Positions 36,817-37,679 of a DNA stretch of 37,679 nucleotides are shown piece after piece. The stretch covers positions 1-37,679 of the forward strand of contig WRCY01000019.1 of the NCBI GenBank assembly GCA_009783695.1, in the 5' to 3' direction. This DNA comes from Oscillospiraceae bacterium (lineage in GTDB: Bacteria > Bacillota > Clostridia > Oscillospirales > Ruminococcaceae). Within the stretch, counting starts at the first letter, position 1. The number at the start of each line of letters is the position of its first letter. Made by a program: the position numbers and the translations under genes. The notes beneath the pieces were generated by a model. It saw only the letters and a list, made by a program, of their open reading frames with translations, made no database searches and had not been told where the DNA came from.

Positions 36817-37679
36817 ATGGAAATCATCAAAAACAACAAGACGGAGAACGCGGTTGAGGTTGAATTCAAGGTGAGTCCCGAAGAGTTCGAGCAGGCGCTC
36901 GAGAAGACCTATCAGAAAGAAAAGAACCGTATAACTATTCCGGGCTTCAGAAAAGGGAAAGCTACCCGCAAAATGGTTGAAAAACAGTACGGCGAGAACG
37001 TTTTTTATGAAGACGCGATAAACAGCCTATATAAAAAAGTGGTTACCGAGGTAATCGACGAGTTAAAATTAGATGTGGTTGACGTGCCGGAAACCGAGGT
37101 TGTTTCAGTGGAAAGGGAAGAGGGCATCGCGTTTAAAGTGACTTTCACCGTTAAACCCGATGTCAGCATTAAGGATTACTTAGGCGTGGAAGTCGACTAT
37201 AAGGTCGCCGAGGTTAGCGAGGACGACATTGCGGGCAAGCTTAAGGAAATGCAGCTTCGCGGCGCGCGCATTATCGACGTTGAAAACCGCGGGGCCGAAA
37301 TGGGCGATACCGTAACGTTCGATTTCAAGGGCTTTTGCGACGGCGAAGCGTTCAAGGGCGGCGAAGCCGAGAACTTTAATCTTGAGCTTGGAAGCGGAAG
37401 ATTTATTCCCGGGTTTGAAGAGCAGATTTGCGGCAAGAATATAGGCGAGGACTTTGATGTAAACGTCACTTTCCCGGAAGAATACCAGGCAAAGGAGCTC
37501 GCAGGGAAAGAAGCCGTGTTTAAGTGCAAAATTAACGGCATTAAGGGCAGGGAGCTCGTGGACATCGACGATGAATTCGCCAAGGACGTCAGCGAACACG
37601 ACACGCTTGACGAGCTTAAAGCGGAGATTAAGGATAAGCTCACCGAGGAAAACAAAAATGCGGCTGACATGGAGTTTGA
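36817..37679 (+). CDS. tig: Trigger factor, 3' end outside window
   Basis: Ribosome-associated chaperone with peptidyl-prolyl isomerase activity. 287 codons are present and the frame is open at the right edge. The ribosome-docking loop 'GFRKGK' is at 43-48. The FKBP-type domain covers about 150-240 ('GDTVTFDFKGFCDGEAFKGG', 'SGRFIPGFEEQICG'). After it begins the C-terminal arm ('DIDDEFAKDVSEHDTLDELKAEI'). ATG 36817 has AGAAAGGA upstream. Expression is probably affected by the hairpin-rich leader (copy B). Confidence 0.95.
   Translation, partial: MEIIKNNKTENAVEVEFKVSPEEFEQALEKTYQKEKNRITIPGFRKGKATRKMVEKQYGENVFYEDAINSLYKKVVTEVIDELKLDVVDVPETEVVSVEREEGIAFKVTFTVKPDVSIKDYLGVEVDYKVAEVSEDDIAGKLKEMQLRGARIIDVENRGAEMGDTVTFDFKGFCDGEAFKGGEAENFNLELGSGRFIPGFEEQICGKNIGEDFDVNVTFPEEYQAKELAGKEAVFKCKINGIKGRELVDIDDEFAKDVSEHDTLDELKAEIKDKLTEENKNAADMEF

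Overview
The window looks like a low-to-mid GC Gram-positive chromosome, most likely an uncultured member of class Clostridia (Bacillota). The reasons are the gene run rplS-lepB-ylqF-rnhB-yraN, strong AGGAGG-type ribosome binding sites before almost every gene, TTG/GTG starts, sigma-A promoters close to TTGACA-17-TATAAT, and mobile genes of types common in gut Clostridia. This placement is inference; there is no rRNA in the window.

Layout. (1) 1-7552, + strand: the late end of a contractile-tail (P2/Mu-like) prophage or phage-tail-like particle. It has a tail hub (gpD, cut by the left edge), gpV, gpU, gpW, gpJ, gpI, a tail fibre, two small tail-end proteins, a holin, a DUF1492-type regulator and an amidase endolysin with a dockerin-like domain. 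(2) 7549-14650: an accessory stretch with a small winged-helix-like gene, a 5'-truncated HTH/recombinase remnant, a three-gene minus-strand envelope operon (small lipoprotein, membrane protein, SLH/transglutaminase-like lipoprotein), a small serine recombinase, and two unrecognised cargo genes. One cargo gene is preceded by a near-consensus promoter and a 24-bp hairpin. The other carries a DUF11-like domain without a signal peptide. (3) 14706-26292, + strand: the backbone of an integrative element, tightly packed and often translationally coupled. It holds three DNA methyltransferases, a VirD4/HerA-like ATPase, a replication-relaxation protein, an amidoligase with a gamma-glutamylcyclotransferase, several small proteins of 36-77 aa, and a large serine recombinase whose 3' end runs across a tRNA-Ala gene. 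(4) 26186-37679: host chromosome with tRNA-Ala(GGC), thiN, a rodA/ftsW-like gene, a galactokinase-like GHMP kinase, an APH-fold kinase, rplS, lepB, rbgA (ylqF), rnhB, yraN, thrC, a metallophosphoesterase and the start of tig.

How it works together. The tail, holin and endolysin genes form a late particle and lysis module. The element backbone supplies DNA transfer or replication factors, host-evasion methylation and a peptide-modifying pair (amidoligase plus cyclotransferase). No relaxase or other type IV secretion gene is visible, so the element may depend on a helper or be partly outside the window. In the chromosomal part the most unusual content is non-coding. There are large multi-hairpin repeats with compensatory changes between copies, which carry or abut TATAAT boxes. 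A second repeat family ends at the Shine-Dalgarno sequence of several genes and in two cases encodes a short leader peptide beginning MKIN. A third family of AATTGACAATTAACAA-type repeats falls inside or between genes.
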